DNA of 64,000 nt from Xylogone sp. PMI_703 (lineage: Eukaryota > Ascomycota > Leotiomycetes), in contig JAJTUQ010000005.1 of NCBI GenBank assembly GCA_021399445.1, positions 1,426,001-1,490,000 of the forward strand, given 5' to 3'. The notes under the pieces are model-generated. The model saw only the letters and a list, made by a program, of their open reading frames with translations. It made no database searches and was not told the origin of the DNA. Positions within the stretch are counted from its first letter, which is position 1. Every line of letters begins with the position of its first letter. Position numbers and translations under genes: made by a program. Below are positions 1-12,586 of the stretch, piece after piece.

Positions 1-526
1 TGTGCTTAATTGTATGCGTAGTGATGTAGAAAAGATTTTTTTCATTTAATCTTAGTTTCGGTTTTTGAATAAGGCAATACTAGACTTCTCTTCTTTGATT
101 CTGCAAGTACAACTCTGATGTGATTATGTTGTGCTTGTGCCTGTCTCCAGTCTTTCCTGTGCCGCTCGTATTAAGACCTTGTGGGCCAGTCTGCTAAGAC
201 AAAAAGCAAGTCTTGGTATTACCCAAATTTTGCTCTACAAGTGTCTCTTCCAACACCCGTCCAACTCATTGGTAGGGTCCAAGCATCAAATAATATCCCC
301 TGGGGTTTGATTCCCAACACCTCACATCCCTCACAACTCAATATTGGACTCCGTAGTAGCAGGGAGCAGAGGGGCAGAAGCAACATGAAGCATCTCAGCG
401 TCCATAAACCAAGCCTCTCCCTCCCCACAATAGTCCGTCCACACCATTCTTAAAACGAGGCCCATCCAGTCCAGTATACGCCAGTCAAACTAATCTTCAT
501 CGTCGCAACTATTGCCGTACTCCATC
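1..526. other. Intergenic, no gene seen
   Basis: I see no convincing coding region. The only open frames start at non-ATG codons and lack recognisable motifs. The right end is the 3' flank of the small minus-strand gene that stops at 527. Confidence 0.5.
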
Positions 527-782
527 TCAATTCTCCCTCTCGACAACCACAACACGCGGCAGCGCAGCCCTATCCTTCTCCGTTGCCTCCCAGCCGAGTT
601 TCTTCTCCGCCGTGTCGGACAGGTATAGCCCTATTGTGCCCCAAGCCAGGAAGCCGAGACCGACGCCGATGCGGGTTCGTGGGGAGAGGTTGCGGTAGGA
701 TCTGTGGTGCGGGGTGGTCAGTAAGTTAGTGTAGAGAATTTGTGTGAGAGAGGGTTGGGGGAACGAACTGGATGAAGGACAT
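527..782 (-). CDS. Small single-pass membrane protein (62 aa), probably mitochondrial
   Basis: The frame open from 527 has no ATG of its own, so I infer an intron. Exon 1 is 769-782 (ATG at 782, encoding MSFIQ), the intron is 702-768 with donor GTTCGT, a CTAAC branch point and a CAG acceptor, and exon 2 is 527-701. The product is 62 residues: a basic start (SYRNLSPRTR), one hydrophobic segment at about residues 16-32 (IGVGLGFLAWGTIGLYL), and a charged tail containing EKKLGWEATEKDRAALP. From general familiarity, small proteins of this shape are conserved in filamentous ascomycetes and probably sit in a mitochondrial membrane; this is inference. The donor is not the usual GTAAGT or GTATGT type, so the first exon is the least certain part. 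The gene is divergent from the F-box-like gene on the plus strand. Confidence 0.6.
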
Positions 783-1257
783 TGTGTGAATGTCAATTTG
801 GTGGAGTTGTGCTGAAAATTGAAAGTTTTTGATTTTGATTTTCTTTTTTTGGTAACAGAAGGTGCTTGGATCTGGGTTCCGATGTTCCAAGTCTAGGGGT
901 CTTGTTGTGGCTTGCTGCGAGGTGATGATGGAACTGTCGGCTCATTTGTGGCTGGCGCCAATAACTGGACGTCGGAGGTAGATTATCCCCGCTTCTGGGG
1001 CTTGGGAGCCGAGGGAGAGGGCAAGTTTCCGAAAGGTTATCATCCTTTCTCATTCAATTTCTATCGTTGGGACCTGGAGCGGATCTGTTGATGTTTAACT
1101 CTATATAACGGCCTGTATCGAAATATAAAGATCTGTGTGCACTGAGACGGCTCTCATCGTTGGAGCGGACTCCTACAGCGCCCCGGTGACGCATGAACCT
1201 CGTCGTTTCGCAAGGCTGAGATCGCAACCCCGAGGCTAGCTCGTTGTCTACCTACCC
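783..1257. promoter_or_regulatory. Divergent promoter region between two genes
   Basis: 475 bp lie between two start codons pointing away from each other. TATA-like runs (ctatataa near 1100, atataaag near 1123) stand 130-160 bp before the plus-strand ATG at 1258. No specific factor site was recognised. Confidence 0.35.
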
Positions 1258-2610
1258 ATGGAGCAACTACCAATCGAACTCCGCCGCCAAATCCTCGACC
1301 ATCTCGACCTCTCCTCCATAAAAAACTATCGAAGAACCTCTCAGGCCAATGCAAGCATAGGAGAAGACTACCTGTTCACCCCCACCTTCGATACCCTCCT
1401 CCATCGCAATGATTTCCACCGTCTGCTCGCGCTCTCACAATGTCCCAAATACTCCTACCGCATCACAGCGCTCAATATTAATCTCGCAGAAATGAACGAG
1501 TTCCACGCGAGACATAATGCCTATTTCCTGCAGTTCATGCGCGTTCCTGAGGATCGGGACCAGTTAAGGGAGGAGGCATGGGGGAATTACGGCAGCGTAC
1601 GAGCGCAGAAGGAGGAATATGCCGAAAATGTGTGCAAGCCGGCACTTCTGAGGAGTGTGTTTTCCAAACTAGACAATCTTTCCTCTATTGCTGTGACGCT
1701 GGCAACCTGTCCCTTTTCGAACGAGCTCCTGCATCAGATATGGCGCATCCCGTCATCGCGCGCTCTCCATCGGGTTTTGAATACCGAGCGGTTTACGTCG
1801 ATATTATCAGCTCTGGTGGAGACGAGGCCCGCTCTACCCGTTACAAGCTTGTCGCATGATCGATTGCCGTTTGAGTTCTTTGCGCAGAGGATGACGCTGC
1901 TCTCTTCGATTGTTGATCCCGTGTTCAAGGGCTTGAAGAAGCTGTCGTTGAGCTTGGATTATAGTGAGTTACCGAATAATGGACATAAACTTCAGGCTTT
2001 TGGGGCCCTGGCGAGGTGTTTGAAAAATGCTGTGATGTTGGAGATGTTGGACTTGAGCTTCCAGGGGAGGGATAAGATTGATGTTTCTCCCTTGATTCGG
2101 AATTTACTTTATGGTTCTGATGCTGCCTATGATGTGGAAGTGCTGGATAGCCTTGATGCTTCTGTTGCTGAGGAATTGGATCTGGAACAATGTGAGCAGA
2201 AGGATCAACTATCGGCTATTGATGACTTGGCCCAGGGAGATACGGAAGCAAATTCTGATCCTCTCTTCCCTTGCCTGCGGTCGCTTAAACTGTCTTCGAT
2301 TTCCACAACAAGCCCCTTATTATCATCATTCATTCTCCTCTTTGCTGGCACTCTTCAGCGTCTCGAATTTGGTTCTATTGGGGTCATCGCTCCTCATCAG
2401 TCACCCAGTGGAGGGATCCATCTCACTGAGGGGAGCTTCAAGTCTCTGTTTGAAACTGTCAACAAGGAAGTCAAAGGGTTACAACCTGAGGATGAATGGA
2501 GAGGCTTTTGGCTTTGCGGGGACCTTACAGCGGAAGAGAGTGGTGAGAAGTGGAAACTCAGTAGAACGATTCAACAGAGTCAGCTAGAGGTACTGTATCC
2601 ATCGGACTAG
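1258..2610 (+). CDS. F-box-like protein, LRR-like C-terminal part
   Basis: A single-exon gene of 450 codons starting at an ATG in a fair context (acccATGg). Residues 3-45 have the shape of a fungal F-box (LPIELRRQILDHLDLSSIKN, then hydrophobic positions to about residue 45), the motif that docks a protein to Skp1 in SCF ubiquitin ligases. The rest has no enzyme motif. Leucine-rich stretches (LKKLSLSLDYSEL near 225-237, MLEMLDLSF near 260, LRSLKLSS near 340) look like degenerate LRR-type beta strands, the usual substrate-binding part of such proteins. An acidic linker lies at about 285-330. The assignment rests on the N-terminal motif only, and the target is unknown. Large overlapping frames on both strands are shadows. 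Confidence 0.75.
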   Translation: MEQLPIELRRQILDHLDLSSIKNYRRTSQANASIGEDYLFTPTFDTLLHRNDFHRLLALSQCPKYSYRITALNINLAEMNEFHARHNAYFLQFMRVPEDRDQLREEAWGNYGSVRAQKEEYAENVCKPALLRSVFSKLDNLSSIAVTLATCPFSNELLHQIWRIPSSRALHRVLNTERFTSILSALVETRPALPVTSLSHDRLPFEFFAQRMTLLSSIVDPVFKGLKKLSLSLDYSELPNNGHKLQAFGALARCLKNAVMLEMLDLSFQGRDKIDVSPLIRNLLYGSDAAYDVEVLDSLDASVAEELDLEQCEQKDQLSAIDDLAQGDTEANSDPLFPCLRSLKLSSISTTSPLLSSFILLFAGTLQRLEFGSIGVIAPHQSPSGGIHLTEGSFKSLFETVNKEVKGLQPEDEWRGFWLCGDLTAEESGEKWKLSRTIQQSQLEVLYPSD

Positions 2611-3294
2611 GTGAGGCCAAGCATTAAAGCTACGATTTACTTTGTATATGTGAAGATACCAGTTATATTTTCGGTTATATATACCCATACATATGACGTT
2701 CTTTGGATATTTGAATTTGATATTCACTGCATTCGATACCCAACGATTATTTCCTTTGTCATTTAACTACCGATCACATTGTTGGTTAGTTCAGCGATAT
2801 ACTCTCAATATCTAAAATGAGCGTATTCACTTCGTAATACATTCACTCACATACTTTATTATCCGTCACATATTTAAAGCTCATGAGATGTTCCTTGTCA
2901 AATGTTATATTCAAGGAAGTTGACATTCTATGCAGACACGTTAGAGTCTATTAAGATGTTGAAGCTGACATGGTATACGATGTAGATCAATCTCTTGACC
3001 AAGCAACAATAGGAGAGACCTACGAGAAAGGTTCGTCCAGTGTGGCCGTCATGTTGTAAAAATTAGTGGATTCGATGCCAGACATTCGTTTCATCGGCTT
3101 CCAAATTACCGGCTTACGGCTTCGTCAACCATGGTTTGCAATTCATATTGAATAGAATCTCTGCAGTGCAGCAAGTTTTATGGTGAAAAAAGAGCCTGTG
3201 GCGTGGCCAAGCCATCGGAGTATCTGACTACAAGAAGGAGATAAGATCGCACAGAGAAAGACAAGACTAAGCACGATCTAGGAAACTATAAACC
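2611..3294. other. Intergenic, no gene seen
   Basis: AT-rich spacer holding the 3' flank of the F-box-like gene and the 5' flank of the small ORF at 3295. A TATA-like ctataaa lies directly before that ATG, too close to act as its TATA box. Confidence 0.4.
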
Positions 3295-3660
3295 ATGGAT
3301 TCCTTGCAAAATCTTCACTTACACGATCCCCCTTCGAACCGCGAGTCGTTCCAGACGGCCTCGGTTTCAAATCAATCTTTGATTGAGTTATTAAACGGTA
3401 AATTGGCTGGCGGCGCTGACAAGATAGAACTTTCGGCGGATCAGGTCAGGGAGATAATCCAGGGCCTTCAAGCACCGCAAAAGTTCCCGCCAATCGACGG
3501 ACCAGAATCGAGCGCGACGAAGGAGCTCACAGTTCCGAAGGACCAACAATCTCCAGTAATGAGTTCTTGGTTTTCAGGGGTGTTTCGAATGATATCTTCA
3601 GAAGTTCAGATGATGGGCTCTCTGCAACACGATATCATCCGATCTTCGACTGAGAACTAG
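3295..3660 (+). CDS. Hypothetical protein, 121 aa
   Basis: Open frame with a good start context (aaaccATGga). The product is polar and probably partly disordered, with an amphipathic helix at about residues 28-60 (SLIELLNGKLAG, then LSADQVREIIQGLQ) and a more hydrophobic C-terminal patch (SSWFSGVFRMISSEVQMMG). There is no signal peptide, membrane span or known motif. It may be a real small lineage-specific gene or the 5' remnant of a longer one, since the downstream DNA is gene-free. I do not recognise a function. Confidence 0.4.
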   Translation: MDSLQNLHLHDPPSNRESFQTASVSNQSLIELLNGKLAGGADKIELSADQVREIIQGLQAPQKFPPIDGPESSATKELTVPKDQQSPVMSSWFSGVFRMISSEVQMMGSLQHDIIRSSTEN

Positions 3661-4928
3661 ACGAATTATTGATTGCCAAGATGGCATTAGACCAGTACAT
3701 GGAGTAGTAGCACTGGCATTTCGAACTCTCATAAATGAAAAGAGAATTGCCATGGGTGTCAGGTCAGAATTTGCATCAGCTGGAATGGCGTGCAGTGTCT
3801 ACGAACAAGGAACAAAAGAACCAATGGGTAATAGATAATGGACATCCTTGAGCCGGATCATGAGCAAAAGGTAACAGAACCTTGAAAATGAGCAAAACAT
3901 TCATTTACTAGTGCTAATATTTATGCAGCAAGCTCTAGCCATTAATTCTAGAGCGATTTGACTGACTTTTCCTTCCATGATTTGGACTACACCAAGGTCC
4001 GAAAGGATGGGATAGTAAACAGCAATCTACAATGGCAGATCTCTCTTTGCCACGACAGACAGTTCTTGATCAGACTGAAAAAATATAAAAAGAGGCGACA
4101 AAAAAACATACAACAGAGGGGATTCGCTGGTCGTCACCGACCCAACTACTAGACCTCCGATTTGAAGCTTATGTATGGCAGAGCGGACGGGATGCCCAGT
4201 TTTCTTCAATCTATGGTCGTATGTGATCGGATGTATATTAAAAAAGTATATATATTACCTTTCTCATGTGTTTTCTCCTCAATATTGAGGGACCTCATAA
4301 GTATCGTCTACTTATTCTCACGTGGTTATCATATAACCTTCAAGATCTGGAAGTTATGCACGCAGCTTTAGAGGAGTACAGTTACTATCTCTGACTATTT
4401 GTAACTAATAAACATTGAATTGGTAGTACAGTTGGATCATGCTTTAGATACGCCGACTCAATGCCTGGCGATAGTGTTTTTGCTCGTTTGCCCTTGCTTC
4501 TGGACTGTTTTGGTTCCAGTTGCTTTATTTCGGAAAACTACATGCCGAAGATCTATTCTTTGCGGCTGTTTCTGGCTAACAGACACAACTCTTCGGCATA
4601 TGGATTAAATGCTGCGTCTAAGAACGGTGATATCGCTGATATATACTATACCTTCTCCGAGCAACTTTATCAGTAGTAGATTATTTGAGGCGGTCTTTGA
4701 GTAATATCATCTGCATTGATGTACTCTTCTGAATTGCGTAACTTTTTAAGAGCATAAGTTATCGCTGCAGTATCTGCTCGTTCTGCCATTTCAATCTCTT
4801 TTTCAACCAACGTCGTGGAGCTAGAACTCGGCTGGCAGCCAGTTTCTTGACCGGCCCAGATTACCCTCCTTGGGGACTGGACGCGGCAGGGGTATCTTCA
4901 AGGTTGATTAGGACGGATACCGGGGGAT
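3661..4928. other. Gene-poor stretch
   Basis: Only short frames without motifs are present. I see no repeat or RNA gene. Confidence 0.4.
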
Positions 4929-5279
4929 TCAGAACATCGTACTTGCCTTTAGCGTAGCCTTCAACCTGGACTGGAGTGTGGTGACCTGGTCCGAAAGTTC
5001 CTCGATCTTCTTCTGTTGCTTGCCGGTAACCGTGAACCCTAGCTCGATCTGATGACCCAAGAAGCCCCAGAGCCTGTTGAATATCTCTTTTTTCACTCCT
5101 TGAAATGCTGCGACACGTGCTCATGCTTTAACAGTATGAAGGTTGGTGGACAGTTCATCTTTCCCTTGCCCACCCACCTTCTTTCTCGACGACCTTGAAC
5201 TCTCTCGCATCTCTTCGAGTTTGCTTCTATGAAACTCTTCTGTTTCGGATGTTTCTAGGGGCTGAATTCCGGTTCTGAG
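4929..5279 (-). pseudogene. Decayed coiled-coil protein fragment
   Basis: Read on the minus strand from a plausible acceptor (TTGTCTCAG) at about 5279, one frame gives about 115 codons broken by a single TGA near 5123. The upstream part is polar and basic (SKLEEMRESSRSSRKKVGGQ). The downstream part is helical (VKKEIFNRLWGFLGHQIE) and then a clear heptad coiled coil (KKIEELSDQVTTLQSRLKA). The TGA could be a mutated CGA. The frame ends at TGA 4929-4931. I do not recognise the family; it looks like the internal or C-terminal part of a larger lost gene, as no partner exons are visible nearby. Confidence 0.35.
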
Positions 5280-8200
5280 ACAATAATAAGTACATAGATA
5301 TAATATTGTGTGATAATAAGGGGATAACATGAACTTACATTTGCGGCCCTAGTCACTACCACAAGATATCTCAACAGCCTCACGAGCTTCCCAAGCTTTT
5401 TTTACACAGCACAACCCATTCGGCCGCTTTCATTCTGAGCCATCTAATCGGTGAAAGTTATAGCGCCAATACATTCAGGCCGCCTCAAGAGGGACCTTAT
5501 TCCTTGGGGTTATAATGTGAAACAAGGTTTCTCCTGAACTCCGAGTCAAAGTGATTTTGAAGTAGGTTGTATTCAAAATTCATATCTCATAACAAACTCT
5601 TTCTCGTATAAATTTAGCCTGAACAAGCTGTTGAAAAGCTATATATTCATAAAGAAGACCGTCAGTTCCCAGGAAGCATCACCGATGCCGCCATGCAAAT
5701 CTAGTTTGCGAAATTTATGTTAGATTTTTGATTTGTTATTTAAGTATTGATATAATACCTGGAGTTCTATATTGGTCAAGTTTTTCTCTCCCATGCATTT
5801 GATTTGCAATTTTGTTTATAATAATCTGTCTATGTTTTCCTTCGGTTTCTCTTGCTCAATAATTAGATCCTTCCTGGATACTTCTTGATGTAATGTTATG
5901 TGATAATAATGTTGACAATATCAAAAGTAATATATCCATCACTCAGTATGCCGAAGCTTGAGGCACGATCCGAATATCGTCGTGGTGTTGGATGAGATTG
6001 TAATAAAAAGAGCCGTGCTAGGGCTGTTTCCGTGTGTTTAGGTGACATGGGCGGTTGAAACCTAGCTACGGACGATTTTGAGCCTTTAGAGATATAGTTA
6101 TCCCTGCAAGCATACACCTAGACTGCGGAATCATCATGGCTAAACTGAATCCAGTGTAGATATAAGTATGCAATTGATCCTGTTCGACAGAAGATAAACT
6201 AGCCTGTCTTTCCAAGCTATTTCCTCATGCCCACAGGGTGATTCCGACCACCTCGCTGAGAGTAAGGTCCACTGAAAAGGCCGATATGGTAGCGGCGATG
6301 TAGCGGACAAGACAATGACCCTCCTCACCGCTGTGGAAGCGGGCAAATGCTTTATCAATCTCTTTCTGCGAGAGGAGTTTGTGAATGAAAAAGATCTCAG
6401 ACTCGGGAATAATGAGGATAGGATCCGCCGTACACAGTACCAGAAGTCTTCTTATTTAGTTCATCTGGATTTATCATAAGCAGACAATTCACTCAATGAA
6501 GATCTTTTCAGAGTCACAAAAGATGTTGCACATGAGTACCACAATGCGTATCTTGTCCAGTCCCTAGGCTCCATTTGCCTTGGAGCTAAGACAAAAACTC
6601 TATCCTATGTAGATTTCTTCAGGGTATTGTAAACTTTCGTCCATGAACCTTCCTTGCATCGAGATTTCGTTGCCACATTTAGCTCCTCATGAACAGCTGT
6701 GGTATAATTTGGCAAATATGAATATGATCGAAATCTGCGCCACTGATCCCAGCTTAACCGTATCTTCATGTTCGACTCGGCCCGTCTTCAAAGACTGTTT
6801 CATTTTACGCACCCGAAAGGAGTAGTGAGGTCAAAAGTCACATTTGTTTTTCTTTTGTGATCTGTTCTATCCACGATCCGGCCTCAGAGTCTATATATTA
6901 GACTCGCTGCTTGTTGAGTGCCCATGAGCGCTTCTTTGCTCTATAAGAATCGGGATCACAATTCCAAATAGAGCCTTGGATAGACGCCCGGAGAGTGAAG
7001 ATTGGAATTAGGTTGAGCCCAGTCAGGGGATTCTCAAATCACAGCAACCTAATATGAGTTATCTAGGAACCTTCAATTCCTTCAATATTTCGAGTTCCAT
7101 GGCGCCTCCTGTGCAACCAAACCTGGTCCTTGGTTTGGCAGAACTTAATCCAATGGTATCCGGAATACACATCTCAAACCTCTGGTTCAGACTTTGCCAA
7201 TCTTTTCCAGTCCCAACGTAGAATTCTCAAGGCTCTGGGGCAAAGAAAACTTGATTTATTCCCTGACAGTCCCATACACCTAGCTTCCTTAGCAACTTCC
7301 GAAGAATCTTTACAAGGTACCTCCACGATGTATTATCTCAATCATCATAATGTTCCCCAATGGTAATCCACATATATTGTGGATGGCTATAGTTTCATAG
7401 ATGATTCGATATCAAAGACTCCGTGGCGTATTATTCACTCAAATGGTACGTTGATTGAAGCTTGATACAGTGAAAGCTTGATCAAGCTGCTGGAAGTGTG
7501 AACATTTTGAGAAACAAGAATCCACTAGATTTATCTGCAAAAAGTCTGTAGATAATCTCGGCCTCATTTGAAGAAGGCCTGCAGTTCCCAATGTGCGTCG
7601 TTCACCCCAACATGTAAGGTCAAGGTCCGAATTTCAGACTCAGATAGCTTAAATGCACCTCTAGTCCAATATATTCGAGGGATTCACCAAACATCAATTC
7701 TACTAAAACCCAACCAAATCACTCATATTCCTTTTGACGTTCAAGAAGTCTTTTTCTTTGGCGCTAGGGCTACAGTCTCCTTTTTCATTTCGATCTCTAG
7801 AAATCTTGTAACATAAATTGCCTTATGATAGCCCACTTCGGAGACTGTTCTGGTGCTCTTGGACGACATCATATGCACCGCGTAGCTTGCTTTAAAACCT
7901 TGAACTTGATATCTTGAATGATTTTTGACGCTCCTGAGAGCCATGGTTCGATTGAGTCGTTCACTGCGTGCCCTTCGTGAGTCTTTGCTGTGAGTACTTC
8001 TCTTGAAGGCGTATTCTTTACCCACATAGTAATTTTTGTAGAGTTCGTACATCTGGAATAATGCTCCCCTCAGGATATATGATATGGATATTCCCGCCAG
8101 GACCCTCCATGGCAGACTTGATTGCGAGCAGTTTACTGCAAGCGTGAGGATCCATGTACTGGAGGAGTAGGTCTTTCAAGAGCTCCCTATATGAATCGGA

Positions 8201-9668
8201 AGAGCCAGTCTCACCTTGTGTCGTCTTTCAGTTGCTGGTGATCACCTCTATCAGCTTTTATATGTGTTTCAAGGTCTCCGACACCGTGCTTTTCCAACTC
8301 CTTGCCTTTCCAGCCATGACCCGGAGTGTTTTCACTTCTCCTCATACCTGAGGCCCTCGAGAGAATCTGTGGAGATAACATAGCCCAGCGGAAGTTTCAA
8401 ATTTGACAGTTGAGCAATTGTCCTTCCATAATTTTCTATGACTGTGTTGGTCCATGTAAGCACTCTTCCATCGCTGTGACAGAGTGGCAGCACATGGAAA
8501 GGGGAACCGACATGTTCCTGTCAACTTGGGGACTCGCTGCTGTGAGAGGATTGACAAGATAGCTATCATAAGTGCGTCTTTGACAACATCTTTGATCCAT
8601 GACTGAGTATATAAACCTTATGTCCCAACCAAGAGCCTCCAATGGAGATAGAGATGCATGTGTTGTATATGGAAAAAAGTAAAGGAAGAGGGAAAGAGGG
8701 AGATCTCGGGCTTTTTATGCTCGCGCTCAGTCTAATTCACCATACGGCTCATGTTCGTCATAATTACATTCACATGAGATCATTATTCATCATCCGACTG
8801 GAAAGTGTCTAGCTCACATATTGAATATGAAGTATTGAATTTTTTAAAGCACTTTTATTGTTGAGATTCTATTCTCTAAACGTCCAAAAATCGGAGTAAA
8901 TGAAACCCGATAATACCAAGTAGCATTATTCAATGACCAGATATCCTCAAAATAGAAGTTGAAAGAAGTGAAGATACTCCCGCGCATATCGAATATCAAA
9001 TGCTCGCTCCAGCTAAACACCATCTATTCTCAATGCATCTCTGACAAAACGCCAGCGCTAACTCTAATACCATCGAGTACGGTCAATTCAATATTCGCTC
9101 ATTCAACCTGTTCGGTTAGTTCTCATTTTTTTCATCGTTCCTTCCTCACCTCCGTAGCTCATGGTAACCCGTCCTATCCCTTTTGCAAGCTTTATAGAAG
9201 CTTCATACCCAGCCTTAATCCTTCTCCCGCCATATGTATAAGAAAATTCCATTTGCCAAAAAGCACTTCCACAATATGAACAAAGCTGCGCCTATGTCCA
9301 CACATGCAACAGAAGGCCCCTTGATAAGAGAGATATAAAACAAGACAAGCGCCGTTGGGTATTATCGTATGCCTCACCCCCTTCCCCACCAAATCACACC
9401 CAAAGATAAAAATAAGCAAAAAAAGGAAGGCACCGATAACGCCATACCGGCTCTGAATAACCAAATTAATCCCCACTCTTTTGCATCACCGAATTTGTCA
9501 TCTTCCTCTTCTTTATCTTTTTTGTTGTATTTTCGTGCTTTTAAAGATTCTCTTTGATTCTGCTTAGGAATCATGTGCCCCTCCAAAATCGGGGTCGATG
9601 CTTAATTCCACTTCTCTTCGAATTTTGAGTTTAGGTTAAGTATTCTTTCGTCGCTCTTTGGAAAGAAT
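5280..9668. other. 4.4-kb gene-poor region
   Basis: Several 60-100-codon frames exist on both strands, many opening at TTG, CTG or GTG, but none has a recognisable domain, a plausible splice partner or consistent codon use. Some stretches near 6.6-8.6 kb may be very old gene relics. No transposon ends or tandem repeats were noticed. Confidence 0.35.
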
Positions 9669-11455
9669 TTAAACTGCAGTTCTATCTTCGTCGCTGTCTC
9701 TCATGACAGGATCGGAATTTCTCTGCCGTTCGACTTGGAAGCACTGAACGGCCCCAATCACAGCAACGAAGGCGCTCCCCCACCACGCCAGAGCGGTGCA
9801 ATTCATGGCCCGACCCATGGTGTAAAGATATCCCGCTACTGGAGGCGCAACGGTTCGACACGCGGCACCCGCGCTGGCTGCCAATCCATTGATGCGGCCA
9901 AGGACACAAGGACTGGGGGTGGCTTCCTTGATGAGAATAAGTAAGACTGGATAGGCGAGGATACCCAGGAGATTGCGTACGGTCAGGCACAGGTAGATGC
10001 CCGGGTACAGGAGATTGGAAGGGAGGTAGAGGAGAAAGGGCATGAGGATGTAGGCGACTGGATGGAGGACGGTGACCAGGATGAAGAGGCGGTAGATACC
10101 CAGGCGCGTTGCGGCGAAGGGGAACACGAGGGCTTGAACTATGAGAGCTATTACCCCGTTCACGGACATGATTAGACCGACGGCATGAATGGACAGCCCG
10201 AGACCGCCTGGAGAGGCAAAGAGATTCGGGAAAGAGAGAGTATGTGGGAAGGAGGATGATGACAAAGAGAGGACTACAGGCATGCGATCATCTTCAAGGA
10301 AGATAGGGAGGAGGTGATCGTATGTCATAGAGTGGTACGTGAAAAGGCCCATGGCAATGATCAGGGCTATCACTCTCTTGTTCCAAATGCAGGGCAGGGC
10401 GCTATTACCTCCCTTTGGCTTCTGATGGCCTTGGCTACGCCAGGCAGTGTCATCACTTCCTTCGAAAGTGCCATACGTATCGGCGCGAAGATCTACCGCC
10501 GGCTTCTTTATAGCATCAGCCGTGGCAATCAAGGGTGTCTCATCAGAGATGTAGGTTGAGTCGGGTAGGGAGACTCGGGGCTGCATGTCTGGATGGGTTT
10601 CTTCAAGCAGAAAGTACCCCAGGATAATACTGATCATGAGCAGGCCCGCACAGATGAGGTTTGGGAGGAGGTACGGGAAACGGCAAAAGAGGCCATCTTC
10701 GGGAAATATGTCAGGGAAGGAGGAGTGAGGATCAGCAAAGGTGCCGCCGATTGCGGGGCCAATTATAGTTCCTATAGACCATACGAATGGCATAACGGAA
10801 TAGGCTCGAGCTGCGAAAGCTGTCAGCAAAGACGGTTGCTTTGAACCACAGAACTTGACCATGTTTGGGTGGGTGCCGGGAGGGGCTTTTTTCGACAGAT
10901 AACGGTTACTTACGTTCATGCTCCGGCTTCGTGACTAGCTCTCCAACCATGGTCTGAATAACACCGATATTTCCATTCAAGAAACCACCCAGTGCTCTTC
11001 CAGCCAACGCCATCCAAAAATTGGGAGAAAAACCAACCACCAACATACTTACGACTGTACCCAGACAGCCCAACAACAAGATGGGCTTCCTGCCCACGAC
11101 ATCCGACCACGAGCCCCAGTACATGCCAGTCAAGGACTCAGCGAGAGCGAAGGCGGAGATGAGCAGGCCGGCGTAGAAAGAGGCATCATCGTCGCCGCTG
11201 ACATTGAATCTCTTCACAAGAGCCCAGGCATATGGGAAGATGGAGGTGAGAGCGATAGGTTCGGCAAGACGAACGACGGCTATTGTTCCAACGCGTTAAC
11301 AATTTGCTATTACAGGGCAATGTTTGTGGCGAATGTGATCACGAAGGAAGGCAACAGTGATCGTGAATGATGCAGCACTTACCAAGCAGAAAAAGTTGTG
11401 CGGTAGGGAACTTCTCGGGATCTCTGGGAGTACTGGATGCTCGATTGAAGAGCAT
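9669..11455 (-). CDS. MFS transporter, DHA1/ZIFL-like, three exons
   Basis: Major facilitator superfamily carrier in the plasma or vacuolar membrane. Splice model: exon 1 11383-11455, intron 11280-11382, exon 2 10914-11279, intron 10811-10913, exon 3 9669-10810, giving 526 aa in one frame. Both introns are GTAAGT...AG and 103 nt long. The joins restore family motifs: FLLAVVRLAEPIALTSIFPY across junction 1, and KPEHEPRAYSVMPFVW across junction 2. Motif A after TM2 is GSWSDVVGRKPILLLG, followed by GRALGGFLNGNIGV and GTIIGPAIGG (TM4-5). This resembles the fungal zinc-induced-facilitator/tetracycline-resistance-like group, whose substrates are mostly unknown. A hydrophilic loop of about 90 residues separates the two six-helix halves. 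An extra proline- and serine-rich insert before TM8 (VLSLSSSSFPHTLSF) could be a retained in-frame intron. The start at 11455 is the first in-frame ATG. Confidence 0.85.
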
Positions 11456-11728
11456 CTCTTCTGACTCTTGAGGGATTGATACTCTCTTCTGCAATTCGGA
11501 GAAAGACCAGGGGAAGAGATGGGTCAATTGGAAAGTGCGATTGAATGCAGAGGGGATGCAGAGAAAGATGGATGGGGAGAACAGAGAAATGCGAAAGAGG
11601 CGAGGCAAAGAAACCTCGAGTCAACAGCTCGAAAGACTTGAAGCTGTACGCGCGAGCGAAGGGCAAGGGCCAGAAAAAAAAGCGCGATATACTATGGCAG
11701 AGAGGATGAAGAGGTAGAGTGAGATGAA

Positions 11729-11760
11729 GAGAGGAGAGAGGAGAGGAGAGGAGAGGAGAA
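11729..11760. repeat. (GAGAG)n purine microsatellite
   Basis: An imperfect run of gagag/aggag units in the probable promoter or 5' leader of the minus-strand MFS gene. On the coding strand it is a CT-rich tract, common in fungal promoters. Confidence 0.7.
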
Positions 11761-12586
11761 ACAAACAAGTCGGTGTGTAACCGGGTTGGCCGTAGAAGAA
11801 ATATCTGGAGGAAAGGTCAAGTGGTTTGCGGACCGAAAAAGAGGGAACCATTGAGGGGCGACGGAGGGGGTCATTGAGGGGCAGGGGCAAGCAGGATCAT
11901 CTAGCTGCGAGAAATTTCTATGCAAGTGGCACCTGCTAATCGCCGCAGCTGCTGATTGGCCTGGCCGGATTCGGAGCGAGGTTGCAGGGGAAGGGAAAAA
12001 TGTAGACCCGAGACCGGTGCTGCTGCCGGGAACGAAGGGACTTTCCCGTCTTTGGTCCCGCGAGTAAGTGTACCCTTTGAGCCATTGTTCCTCGACGACT
12101 TAAGGGAGCGGATTGCGATGGTATCTGGCGGCCATTCATTACGTCCCAGAATATGCACTCCAAAGGCAACCTAGATTGCGGTGGACGAACTTGATGGCAT
12201 GTGGTTGGCTAGCGGGGCTGGAGCAGCCGAAAGCTGCGACAGCAATCAATAGTGGACTGCTGGACATTTTACCTCCTTGTGGCAGGTGACACGGGCATTT
12301 AATACCACAGCTTGGGGCAGGCAAGTAACGTGGATATTCAGAGAGAGGGGACCGTGTCCAAGGTGGAGACTTGATGGTCGCAGTGGGCGACGGGAGGTGA
12401 GGAGGTTTTCTTCTCAGCTGCCGCACCGCATTGCGGTATGTCCAGAGTACGATATTGTTTGAAGGATCACCTCTGTTGTATGACTCTGCAAGATGTGCAT
12501 GCAAACACTGCTGTTCACATGGACAGGCTGAACCCATATCCGGCTAATTCCGCTTGGGTGCTGGAATGCCCCAAGTCGAGTTGAGA

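Noticed and set aside
7741..8052. 103-codon minus-strand ORF in the gene desert
   Set aside because: No recognisable motif, no upstream exon, and unremarkable composition.
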